From positions 1 through 64,000 of the forward strand of contig JAPYMA010000603.1 of the NCBI GenBank assembly GCA_035041965.1: a stretch of DNA of 64,000 bases, written 5' to 3'. The stretch comes from Anisakis pegreffii. Taxonomy: Eukaryota > Nematoda > Chromadorea > Rhabditida > Anisakidae. Under the pieces are notes generated by a model. That model worked only from the letters and a program-made list of their open reading frames with translations, was not told the origin of the DNA and did no database searches. The position numbers and the translations under genes were made by a program. Shown piece after piece: positions 60,501 through 64,000 of this stretch (the stretch's first letter is position 1; each line of letters opens with the position of its first letter).

Positions 60501-62362
60501 TTCGAACGAAGCAACCACCAATTTAGTACCGCTTAAAGCCGAACGACTTTAGTAGAGATTAGTTTGCTGCAGTCATCCTTCTTAGATCTTTCATTTTGCC
60601 ACAGTTTCGAATAATTTCGAGTGTTTTCGTACTTCATCATCAATAATATTCCATTCCTGTTTCCGTAGATGAAACATTTCGCTCGTTTTTTGAAATTCCT
60701 TTAAAACTATCGTTCAATTCGTCTCTAAAAAATGTTACAATGAATTGAGTTTGATTAAGGCGACCAAAATTTCTGATCACTATTGAATTATATTGAGCAT
60801 TATGCAATGTTATCATTCATTTAAATTTGAAAACCGTTCAAGAAAAGTCTCATTTTTACCATTATCCGTATTCAGTACATTCGTCCAATCTGTCAATAAT
60901 TTCAATCTATCTTACGATTGATAAATTCAGTCCATCATGAGTTTTAATCATAATTTTCAGATCATTGTGAAATTGCTCAAAAGGTATTGCTCTTCTGCTA
61001 TGATATATGATGCAGTGGTACAATGTCACTAGCGATTTACATTCAGTCAGCTTTCTGCTCTGAAAATATTTCTGAAGTCATAAATTTCTTGTTCTTTTCG
61101 TTGTTATCGTCATTCTGCTAATTCAGTTATGGATAAAAAGTGACATTTGAACAATTTGAATGACATCGAATACATAAATATTTCAAAAATATATGCAAAA
61201 TTCAGTTCGTCAAAGTAAACAATCAATTTCCATTGATGGAGTCTCAGTCCAATGACAGCAACGATAATCACAGCAATAACTGCACTTTTAGAAAGGTTTT
61301 CTTATAGTGGAGGATGTTTATTCAGTATAACTACGGCACATGATTCTATTTATGTATGCGTAAATGGAAAATTTTTGTGTGCACAACGTGAAATAATTCG
61401 TAATCGAATGTGACGTTAAAAACCTTTTCGTGGTTCACCAGCCTGAATCGAGGCAATTAGTCTGAAATAACAGCACACTATATAGCATGGCATTGTATCA
61501 TGAGCACCGAAAGTGCATGAAATTCCAATAAAATAAACTTGAAATTGCACATTACTTCTCACCATTTGAATGCACATCGAAAAAAACTCAAAACATTGAA
61601 CACCATACCAACATCAATAACAATAGCACTAACAACAACAACAAATTAGGAAAACAACCGTAATAGATACTTTTCAAGATCAGGAGTGCTCTAATTCGAT
61701 GTATAATTCCTCACTGGAGACTCAGTTCAATGCTGATTTTGTTAGTGACTTACGAGTTTCGTACGCATTCACCAAGAGTTCACTGCAATTTCATGTTGAA
61801 TATCTTCTGTTCTCACTGAATTCTCGTTCGATTTCAATATTGAATTTGATTCTCTGATTGCTTCAAGCGATTAGCGTCAATCTTTATTTGTCGAATCAGT
61901 TGTGAAATCACTGCAAATGGTGCGTCTCAATTTGACTGCATCGAATGATTTCGCTTGTTCTATTTTTGGCTACCTATTTGCTAATCGTTATCAAATTAGA
62001 TTAGTGAACTTTGCCGAATTCACGAAAAGAATTCATTCGTGAAATTTTTAAGGACTAGACGATTGTGCAGTGGAAAGCATTATGCGCCCCACTGTTCTTA
62101 TTGCGTGTTGTGTGGCACTTTCACACTTCCGAAGATATCTGCAGATAGTTTCTGTGTACATCACGCTCCCTTCCTCAAATCCAATTTCAAACTGCATCGG
62201 AGCCTGATTTAACATCAGAGACTGATCTAGAGCTGAACCAAATGTGGGAAGTGCTGATCATTTGGTTCAATGAACTTCTGCAAGTTTTCACATTGATTTA
62301 TCAAGTTAGCTAGACGTAGAGTACATTTCAAACTGAATCGAACTTAATCGCTCACTACCATC
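57530..62362. other. Gene-poor AT-rich span with a few plus-strand frames
   Basis: No recognised gene. Plus-strand frames at 58776-58976, 58995-59186 (ATG start, methionine-rich) and 59491-59691 look moderately protein-like, and the first contains AAGTTACAAG|GTCACA. None has a recognisable domain or a phase-matched partner. From 59.7 to 62.3 kb nothing coding was seen on either strand. Confidence 0.4.
58103..58140. repeat. 19-bp tandem duplication
   Basis: Two adjacent copies of CGTTGAGTTAATTTCAACA. Confidence 0.92.
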
Positions 62363-62662
62363 TTGATGGCTTCGTTCAGAAATTGTCTCGTCTTGAACCT
62401 CGTTCCGTTGATATGCATCCGTCCGAAGTTCACACCAAACACTCGTGTATCTCCAGTAGTACTAGCCCGTAATAACATTTTCAACGATAACCCCACAAAT
62501 CATGTTTATACTAGCAGTATTAAACGTAATCGTAACAATAACAATAGCAACAATAATAATACGAATAATAACACTAACGATAATTATCCAAAGAGCAACA
62601 ATAACATGCCGGAAACAATTTTCAATGTGATTTCATATCTGCGGTCTGTCTCTACATTGTGA
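62363..62662 (+). CDS. Asparagine-rich open frame with hydrophobic start
   Basis: An ATG frame of about 98 codons. The N-terminus (MASFRNCLVLNLVPLICIR, from the second start) has a short hydrophobic stretch; the middle is asparagine-rich (KRNRNNNNSNNNNTNNN), encoded by mixed AAT/AAC codons; the end is MPETIFNVISYLRSVSTL. A second frame (62659-62862) opens as this one closes. It could be an exon, or an AAT/AAC-type low-complexity tract that happens to be open. No family was recognised. Confidence 0.3.
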   Translation: MMASFRNCLVLNLVPLICIRPKFTPNTRVSPVVLARNNIFNDNPTNHVYTSSIKRNRNNNNSNNNNTNNNTNDNYPKSNNNMPETIFNVISYLRSVSTL

Positions 62663-62862
62663 CGTATCAAATTAAATTCTCTTCAACAGCAATTTTACAC
62701 CATGCAATTCGTATTCGTGTTTGTTTATCGAATGAAATCCCAATGAACTTTAAACATTTTGCATCTAAACAAATCCAAAATTTCTTCGCTCCTATAGATA
62801 TAGATCCAAAAGGCAATGAACAGCTCCAATTTGTTATCTACTGCTGCTGCTGCATTCAATAA

Positions 62863-64000
62863 TAATTGTTTATTAACTATATTCACCAATGGCTATTATA
62901 GCTAATAACTGTATTGGCGAAAGATAAGTGACACATATGGCCAAATAGCCGACTGAATATGACCAAACATTATCGCAGTCAGCTATTCTTATTAAAAATT
63001 CAGTGAAAGTTTCCCATTAACATATTGATGTCATGTGTCACCGCTAAACGCTTGTTTGCTCAATCCAATTGCTCACCCATTTTCTCATACATTCAGGTAA
63101 GTATTTGCGTCAGCTATGATCCATCAAGCATAACTCTTTATTCATTCATTATTATAATCATCTACTATATTAAAATTATATAGTAAGTCTTTATCTATCC
63201 ACCTATTAATCATCTACTATATCATCTATATTGAAATTTATTCCCTTTGGGTAGTTCACATTGTTTTTATTCGAACACATGCACATTTTGTGATTACCAA
63301 TCAATCTTATTTTATTGCTAAGTGTTCATCATTTTTTGTGAACATATTTAACAATTGAGTGCATGAAAATGAGTGTATCAAGCGAACGCCAGCTAATATT
63401 CTTTGATGTTATCTCATTTCTTCGATATCCTTTTTATCCGTTTGTTCAGTGATCTAATAATTTGACTGATGATCGGTTGCAATAGATTTTCAATCACTAT
63501 ACTTCATATTATATTCGGAATTTGTGAAGTCATATAGTAACTAGCTGAAATTCCATTTGATCATGGTTTTGATAACTCCTCATAATCATATCCTCATCAC
63601 TTCGTTGTCTGTTACCTCAACTTGTGAACAATTACAATTTGATAATCATCTACTCAGTGCTTAATGTTATCAACATGTTTATTCCGTTGTATGCAATCGC
63701 CATAATCATCATCAGCATTGAATCTATCAGTCACACAACTGTTCATCACATGAGTGTTAAAATTATCTTAAGTGATCGCTGGCTAATCACCTGAATGAAT
63801 GGATTAACGATAAAGTCGGATAATTTGTTACTGATTCAGCGTCATTCTTTGTCTGTTCATTGAGTTTGCAACACAACGTCTGCTGGTGATTAATTTCCTG
63901 TCGGTGATGTTGTTGTTATCGCTGAAATGTTATTAGATTATCAGTGCTTCGTTTTTATTTTATAGTAATCGTTGCTATTTTACTGTGGTTGACGCTTAGA
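62863..64000. other. AT-rich span, no recognised gene
   Basis: Stop-rich in all frames, with imperfect TTATTATAATCATC text near 63150-63230. Nothing else seen to the end of the window. Confidence 0.5.

Overview
This is eukaryotic nuclear DNA. By eye it is about 36% G+C, has almost no long open reading frames, and contains at least one clearly recognisable protein gene interrupted by short GT-AG introns with AT-rich interiors and TTTCAG-like acceptors. That style, with many ATTCATTC/GAATGAATG words, suggests a small-intron invertebrate such as a nematode. No clade-specific marker was seen, so this is inference.

Layout. Bases 1-15147 are one head-to-tail satellite array of a ~403-bp unit: 37 full copies plus one truncated copy, running off the left edge of the window. 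Each unit is itself a dimer of two diverged ~140-bp modules plus a unique linker of ~100 bp. The array stops abruptly at 15147. After about 1 kb of single-copy DNA, with hints of a diverged ~200-bp duplication, comes the one confident gene: a five-exon minus-strand Mpv17/PMP22-family gene of the MPV17L2 type (16181-18121). It encodes about 195 residues, and every intron is GT-AG with matching phase.

From 18.1 to 64 kb the DNA is gene-poor. The best remaining coding signal is a plus-strand exon at 44849-45098 that reads like a SUMO/ubiquitin-like domain. I also list splice-bounded open segments that could be exons of multi-exon genes on either strand. Examples are 25264-25761, 40781-41235, 54731-54946 and 56937-57529 on plus, and 31038-31237, 39922-39997, 40070-40377, 51423-51590 and 53377-53504 on minus. 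These carry low confidence: at this base composition a stop codon is expected about every 14 codons, so open runs of 40-60 codons next to an AG or GT are common by chance. The remainder is AT-rich non-coding DNA with a few microsatellites, a 72-bp tandem duplication, an 18-bp perfect-arm hairpin and some short palindromes.

No operon, RNA gene, CRISPR array or intact transposon was found. The most distinctive content is the dimeric satellite with its patterned unit variants, and its position about 1 kb from the 3' end of a conserved mitochondrial-membrane gene.
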